Shown: one piece after another, positions 17,388 to 25,613 of the stretch
Numbering within the stretch: position 1 is the stretch's first letter
Layout of the letters: every line of letters starts with the position of its first letter
Origin: Crenobacter oryzisoli
Lineage (GTDB): Bacteria > Pseudomonadota > Gammaproteobacteria > Burkholderiales > Chromobacteriaceae
Length of the DNA: 62,426 bases
Reading direction: 5' to 3'
Assembly: GCF_030385785.1 (NCBI RefSeq)
Contig: NZ_JAUEDK010000028.1
Coordinates: forward strand, 1 to 62,426
The notes under the pieces: generated by a model
What the model was told of the DNA's origin: nothing
What the model saw: only the letters and a program-made list of their open reading frames with translations
Database searches by the model: none
Position numbers and translations under genes: made by a program

Positions 17388-18434
17388 ATGGCACCGATTC
17401 GACGATACGTGCTGATGGCCTGTGCACTGGCCGGCACTGCGCAGGGGGCAATGGCGCGCGACCTAGTGGTGGTGTCCTACGGCGGGCCCAGCAAGGTGGC
17501 GCAGACCAAGGCGTATTACGAGCCCTTCCGCCGCGAGACCGGGGTGAACGTGGTGGGCGCCGAGTGGAACGGCGAAGTCGGCAAGGTGAAGGCGATGGTG
17601 GACACCCGCAGCGTGTCCTGGGATGCGGTGGAGGTGGAAGCGTCGCTGCAAGGGCGCGGCTGTGACGAGGGGATGTTCGAGAAGCTCGACTACAGCCAGA
17701 TCGGCAACAAGGCCGATTTCATCCCCGGCGCGGTACAGCCCTGTGCCATCGGCACCTTCGTGTCGTCGACTGTGCTGGCCTACAACGCCGACAAACTGAA
17801 AACTGCGCCGAAGAGTTGGCAGGACTTCTGGGACGTGAAGCGCTTCCCCGGCAAGCGCGCGATGCGCAAGGGCGCTGAATACACGCTGGAGATCGCGCTG
17901 ATGGCCGACGGTGTACCGCCCGCCGAGGTGTACAAGGTGCTGTCGACCGAAGCAGGCGTGACCCGCGCCTTCCGCAAGCTCGACCAGATCAAGCCGTATA
18001 TCCAGTGGTGGGAATCCGGCTCGCAGCCGGCGCAGTACCTGCTGGCTGGCGACGTGGTGATGAGCACCTCGTACAACGGCCGCATTACCAACGCCCGCCG
18101 CGAGGGTAAGAACTTGCAGATGGTGTGGGACCAGAGCCTGTATGAGCTGGATTACTGGGCCATCCCCAAGGGCTCGCCGCGCAAGGCCGAGGCGATGAAG
18201 TTTATTGCGCTGGCCAGCCGCCCGGAACAGCAGAAGCTGTATTCCGAACAGATGCCTTACGGCCCGACCAACCGCAAGGCGTTGGCGCTGCTGCCCGCGT
18301 CGGTGCAGGCCGAGTTGCCGACCGCGCCGCAGAACCTGCGCAAGGCGATGCCGCTGGACGTGAATTTCTGGATCGACCATGTCGAAAACCTGGAGCAGCG
18401 CTTCAACGCCTGGGTGGCCAAGCCGGCTACCTGA
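17388..18434 (+). CDS. PotD-like ABC transporter substrate-binding protein
   Basis: 348 residues with a signal peptide (MAPIRRYVLMACALAGTAQG, cleavage after AMA). Mature start RDLVVVSYGGPSKVAQ is typical of spermidine/putrescine-type (PotD/SBP_bac_8) proteins. Further landmarks: AYNADKLKTAPKSWQDFWD (about 150-168) and YELDYWAIPKGSPRKAEAM (about 265-283). The ATG at 17,388 is preceded by GGGGAGAG; the longer frame lacks this. No permease or ATPase genes are adjacent, so it is an orphan binding protein that must use components elsewhere. It ends at a strong terminator. Substrate unknown; polyamine-like or quaternary amine by family and context. Confidence 0.88.
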   Translation: MAPIRRYVLMACALAGTAQGAMARDLVVVSYGGPSKVAQTKAYYEPFRRETGVNVVGAEWNGEVGKVKAMVDTRSVSWDAVEVEASLQGRGCDEGMFEKLDYSQIGNKADFIPGAVQPCAIGTFVSSTVLAYNADKLKTAPKSWQDFWDVKRFPGKRAMRKGAEYTLEIALMADGVPPAEVYKVLSTEAGVTRAFRKLDQIKPYIQWWESGSQPAQYLLAGDVVMSTSYNGRITNARREGKNLQMVWDQSLYELDYWAIPKGSPRKAEAMKFIALASRPEQQKLYSEQMPYGPTNRKALALLPASVQAELPTAPQNLRKAMPLDVNFWIDHVENLEQRFNAWVAKPAT

Positions 18435-18440
18435 CAGGGT

Positions 18441-18486
18441 CCAAACAAGACAAACCCGCCGGGGTGGCCGGCGGGTTTTTGTTTGG
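18441..18486. terminator. Strong bidirectional terminator
   Basis: AAACCCGCCGG (18452-18462) and CCGGCGGGTTT (18468-18478) form an 11-bp stem, extended outward by CCAAACAA/TTGTTTGG, with a T-run after it. It separates the convergent PotD-like and DDAH-like genes. Confidence 0.88.
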
Positions 18487-18491
18487 ACGAA

Positions 18492-19184
18492 TCAGAAGCA
18501 CAGCGCCAGGCTGGCTGGCCCAAGGTTGGTCGAACCGGCGCGAGTATCGATGGTGACGACGGGCAAACCCTCTTCTTGCAGCCGCGCCAGCGTACCGGGC
18601 GACACGGCCGGCGCGAGCAGGGTCTCGTTGAGCCACAGCGTGCCGCCGGCATCGACCTCGTCCACCACCAGTTGGCCGAAGTCACGAAACGCCGGTTGGC
18701 CGGCATCGTGTTCGGCCAACATCAGGCGGTTGCGCCCCAAATAGCTGACCGTATGGCGCAGCCGGCGCCCACCGGTGTCGACCGCGCGCACCCGGTACCC
18801 GTAGCCCTCGACCTGACGGGCTAACTCGCGGATGCCAGCCGCGTTGGTGTGCTCGCTCAGCCCGACCAGAAAGGTCTTGCCGGCGGCCAGCACGTCGCCG
18901 CCGTCGAGTCGAGTGCCTGCGGGCAGCTGCAAGGTTGGCCGAAAGCGCGCCAACAGCGGTGCGATGCCGTCCTCGCCGCTTCTTGCCGCGGGCGTGGACG
19001 GAGTGAGGATGGCCAACTCCGGCAACACCACCGCGCCGTCGGCCGGCGCCGCAAACGGGCCTGCCTGTGCAGGCAATGCGGCGACGAACAGCCCCTGCTC
19101 CAGCAGCGTGGCGACGAAATGGCGATAGTGCGAAGGGTCGGCCGAGTCGGCCGGCCGGCGGGTCACGACATGGGTGTAGCGCAT
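18492..19184 (-). CDS. DDAH-like protein with degenerate active site
   Basis: 230 residues, homologous end to end with dimethylarginine dimethylaminohydrolase (arginine-deiminase fold). Landmarks: LDGGDVLAAGKTFLVGLSEH with TNAAGIREL (93-121), the TVSYLGRNRLMLAEH segment (145-159), TLWLNETLLAPAV (182-194) and the C-terminus GPASLALCF. Against remembered P. aeruginosa DDAH, the catalytic Cys position is Ser225, the His position is Arg141, the Glu position is Asp94, and the Glu-Asp substrate clamp is replaced by Leu-Pro (54-55). It is therefore unlikely to hydrolyse dimethylarginine. The start is the ATG at 19,182-19,184 with GGAG upstream. It is last in the aru operon, 59 bp after aruI. A changed chemistry, a binding or a structural role are all possible. 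Confidence 0.8.
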   Translation of the reverse strand: MRYTHVVTRRPADSADPSHYRHFVATLLEQGLFVAALPAQAGPFAAPADGAVVLPELAILTPSTPAARSGEDGIAPLLARFRPTLQLPAGTRLDGGDVLAAGKTFLVGLSEHTNAAGIRELARQVEGYGYRVRAVDTGGRRLRHTVSYLGRNRLMLAEHDAGQPAFRDFGQLVVDEVDAGGTLWLNETLLAPAVSPGTLARLQEEGLPVVTIDTRAGSTNLGPASLALCF

Positions 19185-19243
19185 GGACGGACTCCACACG
19201 GGATGAGGATTGCCGCCGCGCAGGACACGCGGCGGCGGACGGG

Positions 19244-20857
19244 CTAGTGGCCGCGCAGGGTGCTGCCGTCGTGATCAAGGATCTCGATCAGCGTGGGCTG
19301 GCTACGGGTGGCGGCCACGCGGACCAGCTTGGCGATCGAGTTGCCACGCTCGAAGCGCTCGGCGTGCCAGCCGTAGGCACGGGCCAACGTCACGAAGTCC
19401 GGCGTGTGCAGGTCCACTCCCACCGGCGGCACGCCGGCGTCGAGCATGGCCGCCTTGATCTCGCCATAGCCGCCGTTGTTGAGCAGCAGCACGATCAGCC
19501 GCGCGCCGGTTTCCACCGCGGTGCCGAGTTCGGCCAGGGTGAATTGGATGCCGCCGTCGCCGGCGAGGCACACCACCGGTTGGTCGGCCGCCAGGGCCGC
19601 CCCCACCGCCGCCGGCAGGCCGTAACCCAGCGAACCAAAGCCCGTCGAGGCGTTGAACCAGCTGCGCGGCGCATTGGCGACGAAGCCGAGGTCGCCGGCG
19701 TAGACCTGGCGGGTCGAGTCGCCGACGAAGCGGGCGTCGGGCAAGGCATCGCGCACCGTGTGCAGAAAGGCCAGATCGTCGCGCATCAGTGCGGACAGGT
19801 CGTCGCCGCCGGCCATGCGGGTGGCTAATGCTCGCTCTGCGCCGTGACGCACCCTGCCCGGCTCGGCCAACTGTTCGAGCAGCGCCGCGACAGTGGCGCG
19901 GGCATCGCCGAGCAGCGCCAGATCGGCGGCGCGGTTGCGGAACAGCTGTTCGGGGTCGATGTCGATGCGGATCAGCCGGCCCGGCAGCGTGAAGCCGCCG
20001 TCGACATAGGCGTCGTAATCGGTCTGGCCGATTTCGGTGCCGATGGCCAGCACCACGTCGCTGTCGGCCACGAGGCGGCGCACCGCGCTGCAGGATGGGC
20101 TGAACGACAGGCCGAGCGGATGATCGGCCGGCAAGAGGCCGCGCGCGTTGATGGTCATCACCGTCGGAGCGTCGAGCCGTTCGGCCAACGTAGCGGCCAG
20201 GTCGGACGCCGCGAGCGCCCCGCCACCGAGTAGCAACAACGGGCGTTCGGCAGACTGCAGCCACTGGGCCGCCTCGGCGATTGCACTGCTGGCCGCCGGA
20301 CCTGCGGTGATACGTACCGGCCGGGCCGGGATGGCCGGCAGCTGCTCGGCGCTGGCTGACATCAGGTCGAGCGGGATTTCGATGTGCACCGGGCGTGGCC
20401 GCGCGCCGTCGAACACTGCGAAGGCGCGCGCCAGCACCTGCGGCAACTCGCTGGGCCGGGTGACGGTGTGGCTGAAAGCACTGACCTCGCGGGCGAAGCC
20501 GTGCTGGTCGGGCAGTTCGTGCAGGTGGCCGTTGCCGGAGCCGAGCTTGCCCAGCGCGTTGACGCCGGAGATCACCAGCATCGGAATGGAGTCGGCGTAG
20601 GCCTGGCCCATGGCGGTGGCGATATTGGTCAGCCCCGGCCCGGTGATGACGAAGCAGACGCCCGGCTTGCCGCTGACCCGCGCGTAGCCGTCGGCCATGA
20701 AGCCCAGACTCTGCTCGTGGCGGGCAGTGACGTGGCGGATGCGGCTGTCTGCCAGACCGCGGTAGAGCTCGACGGTGTGCACCCCGGGGATGCCGAACAC
20801 CGTGTCGACGCCGTAGGCGGCCAACAGCTCAGTCAGATACATGCCTACTGTTTTCAT
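19244..20857 (-). CDS. aruI: 2-ketoarginine decarboxylase AruI-like ThDP enzyme
   Basis: A 537-residue thiamine-diphosphate enzyme of the acetolactate synthase superfamily. The N-terminal Pyr domain contains the catalytic Glu in TARHEQSLGFMADGYARVSG (about 44-63). A central domain follows, then the PP domain with the ThDP/Mg motif AGDGGIQFTLAELG and LLNNGGYGEI (about 440-475). The start MKTVGMYLTELLAAYGVDTV resembles AruI, which converts 5-guanidino-2-oxopentanoate to 4-guanidinobutyraldehyde in the arginine transaminase pathway. Location next to an AruH-like transaminase and an arginine-type ABC importer supports this over acetolactate synthase. The ATG at 20,855-20,857 is used; the longer frame runs into low-complexity Pro-rich residues. 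Confidence 0.88.
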   Translation of the reverse strand: MKTVGMYLTELLAAYGVDTVFGIPGVHTVELYRGLADSRIRHVTARHEQSLGFMADGYARVSGKPGVCFVITGPGLTNIATAMGQAYADSIPMLVISGVNALGKLGSGNGHLHELPDQHGFAREVSAFSHTVTRPSELPQVLARAFAVFDGARPRPVHIEIPLDLMSASAEQLPAIPARPVRITAGPAASSAIAEAAQWLQSAERPLLLLGGGALAASDLAATLAERLDAPTVMTINARGLLPADHPLGLSFSPSCSAVRRLVADSDVVLAIGTEIGQTDYDAYVDGGFTLPGRLIRIDIDPEQLFRNRAADLALLGDARATVAALLEQLAEPGRVRHGAERALATRMAGGDDLSALMRDDLAFLHTVRDALPDARFVGDSTRQVYAGDLGFVANAPRSWFNASTGFGSLGYGLPAAVGAALAADQPVVCLAGDGGIQFTLAELGTAVETGARLIVLLLNNGGYGEIKAAMLDAGVPPVGVDLHTPDFVTLARAYGWHAERFERGNSIAKLVRVAATRSQPTLIEILDHDGSTLRGH

Positions 20858-20921
20858 GCGTTCCACTCCGTGAATAAGGTTCGGATCGGGCCGCGGTGGC
20901 GGCCCGCTGCCAGGCGGCGGA

Positions 20922-22118
20922 TCAGGCCGCCAGCGGCTCGAGGCTGGCAACGTAGCCGGCGATGCGGCGGCAGGCCTCGGCGAGCCGCTCCTCGTCGACC
21001 ACGAAGCCCAGGCGCAGGAAGCCGCGCGCGCTGTCGCCGAAGGCGGTGGCGTCGAGCACCGACACGCGGGCCTGTTCGAACAGCCCCCAGGCGAACTCGT
21101 TGGCGCTCAGCCCGGTGGCGCGCACGTCGATCAGCATGAACATGCCGGCCTCGGGCAGCAGGCAGCGGATGCCGGGAATGCCCTGCAGCAATTGATAGGT
21201 GACATCGCGGCGGCGCCGGTAGGTGTCGCGCATCTGGGTGACGATGTCGGCGCGTTCGGCCAGGGCCACCAGCGCGGCCTCCTGAATGAAGCCCGGCAGG
21301 CCGTACAGCATGCACAGCGCCAACTTACCCAGGTGCGCGATCAGGTCCTCGGGGCCGACCACCCAGCCCATGCGCCAGCCGGGCATGGCATGCGACTTGG
21401 ACAGGCTGCCGATGGTGACGGTACGCTCGGCCATGCCGGGCAGCGAGGCAATGCTGATATGCGGGTGCTCGAAGGTCAGGCCGGCGTAGACCTCGTCAGA
21501 CACCACCCACAGGTTGTGACGCTTGGCGATTTCGGCGATGCCTTCCAGCTCCGCTCGGGTCATCACCACGCCGGTGGGGTTGCCGGGGGTGGCCAGGAAA
21601 ATGGCGCGGGTGCGCGGGGTGATGGCGTCGGCGACCGCGGCCGGGTCCAGGTGAAAGCCGCGCTCGGCGTCCACCGGCACCGGCACCAGGGTGGCACCGC
21701 TGGCGCGGATGCTGGCCTCGTAGGTCAGGTACATCGGCTCGGGTACCAGCACCTCATCGCCTGCCTCGCACAGGCATAGCGCGGTGGCGAACAGGCCGTT
21801 CTGCGCTCCACCGACCACGATCACATTGTCCTCGCCGACCGGCTGGCCGCTGTCCTCGCTGTGCATGCGGGCAATAGCCCGACGCAGCTCGGCGCGGCCG
21901 GGAACTTCGCTGTAGTGGGTGTCGCCACCGCGTAGCGCCTCGACGGCGCGCTCGGTAATGCAGTCCGGCGTGGCGAAGTCGGGGTCGCCGACGCTGAGCA
22001 CGATGACGTCCTCGCCGCGATCGAGCGCGTCGAGCGCCGCATTATGGATGTTCCAGGCATCGGTGCGTTTGCCGCCGATGCGGCCTACCAGGCTGGAGAA
22101 ACGCGGATCTTTTTTCAC
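20922..22118 (-). CDS. aruH: Arginine:pyruvate transaminase AruH-like
   Basis: A 398-residue class-I/II PLP aminotransferase. PLP lysine is K241 in SLSKSHAMPGWRMGWVVGP. Other landmarks are the LSVGDPDFATPD segment (41-52), ATPGNPTGV (176-184), SDEVYAGL (207-214) and the substrate-carboxylate Arg in FLRLGFVVDE near the end. The ASLPGMAERT and LCMLYGLPGFIQEAAL stretches are strikingly AruH-like. The start is a GTG at 22,116-22,118 overlapping the permease stop as GTGA; open frame continues upstream but belongs to no protein. It should transfer the alpha-amino group of arginine (or a related substrate) to pyruvate, giving 2-ketoarginine for AruI. Confidence 0.88.
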   Translation of the reverse strand: MKKDPRFSSLVGRIGGKRTDAWNIHNAALDALDRGEDVIVLSVGDPDFATPDCITERAVEALRGGDTHYSEVPGRAELRRAIARMHSEDSGQPVGEDNVIVVGGAQNGLFATALCLCEAGDEVLVPEPMYLTYEASIRASGATLVPVPVDAERGFHLDPAAVADAITPRTRAIFLATPGNPTGVVMTRAELEGIAEIAKRHNLWVVSDEVYAGLTFEHPHISIASLPGMAERTVTIGSLSKSHAMPGWRMGWVVGPEDLIAHLGKLALCMLYGLPGFIQEAALVALAERADIVTQMRDTYRRRRDVTYQLLQGIPGIRCLLPEAGMFMLIDVRATGLSANEFAWGLFEQARVSVLDATAFGDSARGFLRLGFVVDEERLAEACRRIAGYVASLEPLAA

Positions 22119-22810
22119 AGGGCACCTCGGACAGGAATGCGCAGTTCCAGGCGACGGAACACGCGCTCGATAAGCAGGGCCAGCACCAGGTAGGTGATGG
22201 CGATGACCAGCAGCGGCTCGTAGGTGCGGAAAGTCTGCGCCCGCACCAGATTGGCTGCGCCGAGCACGTCCATGACGGCCACGGTGGACGCCAGCGCGGT
22301 GGACTTGAGCAGGCCCACTGACTCGCCGGCCAGCGACGGCAGCAGGATCTGGATGGCACGCGGCAGCCAGATGCGGCGGATCATCAACAGCCGCGACATG
22401 CCGAGCGCGCGGGCGGCTTCCAGCTCGCCCTTGGGCACGCCGCGCAGGCCGCCCTTGATTACCTCGCCGACATAGCCGCCGACGCTGAGCGTCAGCGCCA
22501 CCACCACGTACCAGAAGCCCTCGCGCAGATACGGCCACAGGAAGCTGTCGCGCACCGCCGGGAAGCCGACGAACAGGCTGCCGACGCCGTAGTACAGCAC
22601 GTAGATCTGCACCAGCAGCGGCGTGCCGCGGATCAGGTTGGTGAACGACAGGCTGAGCCAGGCTATCACCGGTTGCTTGGAGAGCCGGCCGAAGCCGACC
22701 AGCAGCGCCAGCAAAAAGCCGAAGAAACCGGACAGCAACAATAGCTCGATGGTGATAAGCAGGCCCTGCAGCAGCACGTGTCCGTAGGTGGAAGCCCATT
22801 CGAAGTGCAT
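22115..22810 (-). CDS. Amino-acid ABC transporter permease (HisM/AotM-like)
   Basis: A 231-residue His/Glu/Gln/Arg/opine-family permease. There are about five TM segments and the cytoplasmic EAA-type loop GVPKGELEAARALGMSR (about 134-150), which contacts the ATPase. It starts with ATG at 22,808-22,810. It lies 12 bp after the partner permease and its stop overlaps the aruH start. With the partner it forms the heterodimeric channel of a basic-amino-acid importer. Confidence 0.92.
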   Translation of the reverse strand: MHFEWASTYGHVLLQGLLITIELLLLSGFFGFLLALLVGFGRLSKQPVIAWLSLSFTNLIRGTPLLVQIYVLYYGVGSLFVGFPAVRDSFLWPYLREGFWYVVVALTLSVGGYVGEVIKGGLRGVPKGELEAARALGMSRLLMIRRIWLPRAIQILLPSLAGESVGLLKSTALASTVAVMDVLGAANLVRAQTFRTYEPLLVIAITYLVLALLIERVFRRLELRIPVRGAL

Positions 22811-22822
22811 GATTGTCTCCCC

Positions 22823-23533
22823 TTAGTTGGCCGGCATCCAGCGGCTGAAATTGCGTTCGAAGCGGCCGAACACCGCGTTGGACAGCAGCGTTACCGCCAG
22901 GTAAATGGCCGCCACCGACAGGTAGAACAGCAGGTATTCGCGGGTGGAGCCGGCCGCCTGCTTGGTGGTGAACAAGAGCTCGTTGTAACCGACCACGCTG
23001 ATCAGCGCGCTGTCCTTGATTAGCACCAGCCACAGGTTGGACAGGCCGGCCAGCGCGTAGGGCATCATCTCGGGCAGGATGATGCGGCGGACGATGAAGC
23101 CGCGCCGGCAGCCAAAGGCCTTGGCCGCCTCGATGTGGCCGTGCGGGATGGCCTGCACCGCGCCGCGGATGATCTCGGCCGCGTAGGCGCCCTGCACGAT
23201 GCCGAGCACCACCACTGCCGCCATGAAGCCGTTCACCTCCACCGGACCATGGCCGAACAGCCCTGCGATGGCGTTGATCAAGTCACTGCCGGCGTAGTAC
23301 AGCAGCAGAATCAAGAGCAGCTCCGGTACCGCGCGGCACACCGTGGTGTAACCATTGGCGAGCGCGCGCAGCGGCCCGTTGCCGGTCATCTTGATCAGCG
23401 CCACCGTCAGGCCGATGACGAGGCCGATGGCGAACGCGCCGAACGATATCTGCATGGTCACCAGCGCGCCCTTCATCAGCGCCCCGCCCCAGTCCCCGAT
23501 GACGGTTTGCACCGCCTGTTGAATCCAGTCCAT
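22823..23533 (-). CDS. Amino-acid ABC transporter permease (HisQ/AotQ-like)
   Basis: A 236-residue permease of the polar-amino-acid family with about five TM helices and the EAA loop AIPHGHIEAAKAFGCRRG (about 140-157). I start it at ATG 23,531-23,533 because GGAG sits seven bases upstream; a TTG 12 bases earlier would lose that. It partners with the following permease gene. CRAVPELLLILLLYY (about 65-79) is a typical conserved segment. Confidence 0.92.
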   Translation of the reverse strand: MDWIQQAVQTVIGDWGGALMKGALVTMQISFGAFAIGLVIGLTVALIKMTGNGPLRALANGYTTVCRAVPELLLILLLYYAGSDLINAIAGLFGHGPVEVNGFMAAVVVLGIVQGAYAAEIIRGAVQAIPHGHIEAAKAFGCRRGFIVRRIILPEMMPYALAGLSNLWLVLIKDSALISVVGYNELLFTTKQAAGSTREYLLFYLSVAAIYLAVTLLSNAVFGRFERNFSRWMPAN

Positions 23534-23604
23534 CGCAGTCTCCAACTAACCGTCTTTTATCAAGCCGCCGACGAGGCCGTGCTGGCGTCGCTGGGGGCTC
23601 TCGG

Positions 23605-23639
23605 CTGCGTTGCCCTGCTCAACTGACAGGGCAACGCAG
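23605..23639 (-). promoter_or_regulatory. Perfect 13-bp stem-loop between binding-protein and permease genes
   Basis: CTGCGTTGCCCTG (23605-23617) and CAGGGCAACGCAG (23627-23639) form a perfect hairpin with a 9-base loop and no T-tract, inside the operon. Such stem-loops often protect the upstream mRNA or partly terminate, giving more binding protein than membrane parts. That role is inferred. Confidence 0.7.
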
Positions 23640-23650
23640 TCTGGCGGCGC

Positions 23651-24427
23651 TTACTTGGCCGAAATGTCGATCTTGAAATACTTCTTCTGGATGGCGTTGA
23701 AGGTGCCGGAGGTCTGGATGTTGTGGATCGCGTCGTCGAATTGCTTCTTCAGCGCGACGTCGCTCTTGCGCAGACCCGCGCCGATGCCCGGCCCGAAGAT
23801 CGGGTCCTTCGGTGCGAAGCCCTTCGACTCCAAGTTGGCGCCGTCCTTGCTCTTGAGGAAGTCGATAGCGGCGACCGTATCCTCCAGCATCACGTCGACG
23901 CGGCCGGCGGCAACGTCGGCATTCAGCTCGTCCTGGGTGTTGTAGTACTTGATGGTCGAGGTCTTCTCGTAATACTTCTTCGCAAAGTCAGCATGGGTGG
24001 TGGACGCCTGCACGCCGATGATCTTGCCCTTCAGCCCGGCCGGCGTGGTGTTGAGCTTCACGCCCTTGGGGCCGACGAATTCGGCCGGGGTGTAGTAGTA
24101 CGGCACGCTGAAGGCGATGACCTTTTCGCGCTCCGGCGTGATCGACATCGAGTTGAAGATCACGTCGATCTTCTTGCTGTTGAGGGCCGGGATGATGCCG
24201 TCCCAGGACATCTCGGTGATCTGGCACTGCGCCTTGATTTCCTTGCAAATCGAGTTGATCAGGTCGATCTCGAAGCCCGACCACTGCCCCGAGCTTTGCT
24301 TGATCGAGAACGGTGGGTAAGGCTCGGCGGCGACGCCGATCTTCAGCGTGGTGGCCGACGCATTCGCCGCCAGCAGGGTGGCCGTAGCCGCACAGGAAAG
24401 AACCAGCTTCTTGATCGTGGTTTTCAT
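23651..24427 (-). CDS. Amino-acid ABC transporter substrate-binding protein (ArtJ/AotJ-like)
   Basis: 258 residues with a signal peptide (MKTTIKKLVLSCAATATLLA, cleavage near ASA/TTLKIG). The family-3 solute-binding fold follows: KIGVAAEPYPPFSIK, the SGFEIDLINSICKEI segment, then NSMSITPEREKVIAFSVPYY (about 90-109) and GRVDVMLEDTVAA (about 172-184). The Phe/Asp/Arg pattern is that of basic amino-acid or opine binders. It lies second in the operon, after the ATPase and before a stem-loop. Predicted ligand is arginine, ornithine or a related guanidino compound, from the linked AruHI genes. Confidence 0.92.
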   Translation of the reverse strand: MKTTIKKLVLSCAATATLLAANASATTLKIGVAAEPYPPFSIKQSSGQWSGFEIDLINSICKEIKAQCQITEMSWDGIIPALNSKKIDVIFNSMSITPEREKVIAFSVPYYYTPAEFVGPKGVKLNTTPAGLKGKIIGVQASTTHADFAKKYYEKTSTIKYYNTQDELNADVAAGRVDVMLEDTVAAIDFLKSKDGANLESKGFAPKDPIFGPGIGAGLRKSDVALKKQFDDAIHNIQTSGTFNAIQKKYFKIDISAK

Positions 24428-24470
24428 TTCGATGTCTCCTGGGTAGTAAGGGTGTGTGCTCGACTACGAC

Positions 24471-25277
24471 TCAATTACGCGAATGCTGGGCGGTGACAAA
24501 CTGCCGGCAGCGCTCGCTGTTCGGGGAAACGAAGATCTGTTCGGGCGGGCCGGCCTCCTCGATGCGGCCCTGGTGCAGGAACATCACCTGGCTCGACACA
24601 TCGCGGGCAAAGGCCATTTCGTGGGTCACCAGCACCATGGTGCAGCCCTCCTGCGCCAGGTTGCGGATCACCTTCAGCACCTCGCCGACCAGTTCGGGGT
24701 CGAGCGCCGAGGTGGGCTCGTCGAACAGCATCACCGACGGCCGGGTGGCCAGTGCCCGGGCGATGGCGACGCGCTGCTGCTGGCCGCCGGACAGGAAGCT
24801 CGGGTAGCTGTGGCGTTTATTGGCGAGGCCGACCTTCTCCAGTAGCGACTCGGCATGCTCGGTGGCCTCGGCGCGGCTTTGGCGCAGCACCCGCACCGGT
24901 ACCTCGATGAGGTTTTCCAGCACGGTCATGTGCGGCCACAGGTTGAAGTTCTGGAACACCATGCCAAGCCGGGTGCGGATGCGGTCGACCTGGCGGTCGT
25001 CGGCGGGGATGGGCTCGCCCTTGCGGTTGGTCTTGAGGGCGATTTCCTCTCCGGCGATGCGCACGCTGCCGCGGTTGGGCACCTCCAGCATGTTGAGGCA
25101 GCGCAGCAGCGTGCTCTTGCCCGAGCCGCTGGCGCCGATCAGGGAGATCACGTCCCCTGTTCTGGCCGACAGCGATACGCCGTCGAGGACGGTATGTTGG
25201 CCAAAGCGTTTGTGTAGATCGACGACATCGATGATAGGGACCGGATCGGTGGCAACATCTGGCTGGTCAGGCGGCAC
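24471..25277 (-). CDS. Amino-acid ABC transporter ATPase (HisP/AotP-like)
   Basis: A 268-residue nucleotide-binding protein with Walker [10 protein letters not shown] (about 49-57), Q-loop [16 protein letters not shown], signature LSGGQQQR (about 163-170), Walker [15 protein letters not shown] and H-loop VTHEMAFA. It is the first gene of the leftward seven-gene operon and lies downstream of a near-consensus sigma-54 promoter. Length and motifs match the HisP subfamily of basic-amino-acid importers. Confidence 0.94.
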   Translation of the reverse strand: MPPDQPDVATDPVPIIDVVDLHKRFGQHTVLDGVSLSARTGDVISLIGASGSGKSTLLRCLNMLEVPNRGSVRIAGEEIALKTNRKGEPIPADDRQVDRIRTRLGMVFQNFNLWPHMTVLENLIEVPVRVLRQSRAEATEHAESLLEKVGLANKRHSYPSFLSGGQQQRVAIARALATRPSVMLFDEPTSALDPELVGEVLKVIRNLAQEGCTMVLVTHEMAFARDVSSQVMFLHQGRIEEAGPPEQIFVSPNSERCRQFVTAQHSRN

Positions 25278-25356
25278 GCTCTTCCCCTTTATGGTGGTCT
25301 GCCCTGCTTGGGTCGGGTCGTTCCCGGCGCTTGGGCGTCGGGCTTGCCTGTATTAA

Positions 25357-25371
25357 GCAGGCTTCGTGCCA
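25357..25371 (-). promoter_or_regulatory. Sigma-54 (-24/-12) promoter of the aru transport/catabolic operon
   Basis: On the minus strand the sequence is TGGCACGAAGCCTGC, matching the consensus TGGCACG-N4-TTGC at all but one fixed position, with the essential GG and GC separated by 10 bp. It points at the ATPase gene about 80 bp downstream. Transcription should start near 25,345 and require an AAA+ activator. Confidence 0.85.
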
Positions 25372-25464
25372 GTCATATTTATTTATTTAAGCGGCTGAAT
25401 TTGTGTAATTTTTCGTAAATGGACTCTGCGGTAATTTTCGAGTAATAATCCTAAAAACAATAAG

Positions 25465-25482
25465 AACGCCAGATTTTCGGCA
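25465..25482. promoter_or_regulatory. Upstream activator motif, copy 1
   Basis: AACGCCAGATTTTCGGCA lies 94 bp upstream of the -24 element of the aru operon. The same motif with two changes occurs 92 bp upstream of the sigma-54 promoter of the aldehyde dehydrogenase-Rieske operon. It probably binds the adjacent activator. Confidence 0.7.
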
Positions 25483-25613
25483 GGCCCGCTCCGCACACCG
25501 TGGCCCGCTTTGCCGTGCGGCGCGACAGCCTGTGCTGGCGCCCTATAAACAAAACCGGACCGTCGCGCTTAGACGATGGGAAACCGGTCTATCGGGAAAG
25601 CTACAAAGGACAA

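Larger units (their letters stand above)
25278..25613. other. Divergent control region between aru operon and sigma-54 activator
   Basis: A 336-bp gap that carries, from left to right, the operon leader, a sigma-54 promoter (25357-25371), an AT-rich spacer suitable for bending, an upstream activator motif (25465-25482) and the leader of the activator gene. No separate gene is seen. Confidence 0.75.

Noticed and set aside
19244-20857. Acetolactate synthase large subunit
   Set aside because: Same superfamily, but no small subunit gene is present, and the neighbours (AruH-like transaminase, basic-amino-acid importer) fit AruI.
20922-23033. A single 703-codon protein joining permease-region sequence to the AruH-like transaminase
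   Set aside because: The upstream half is an out-of-frame read of the two permease genes. The GTG at 22,118 with GTGA overlap gives a normal-length transaminase.
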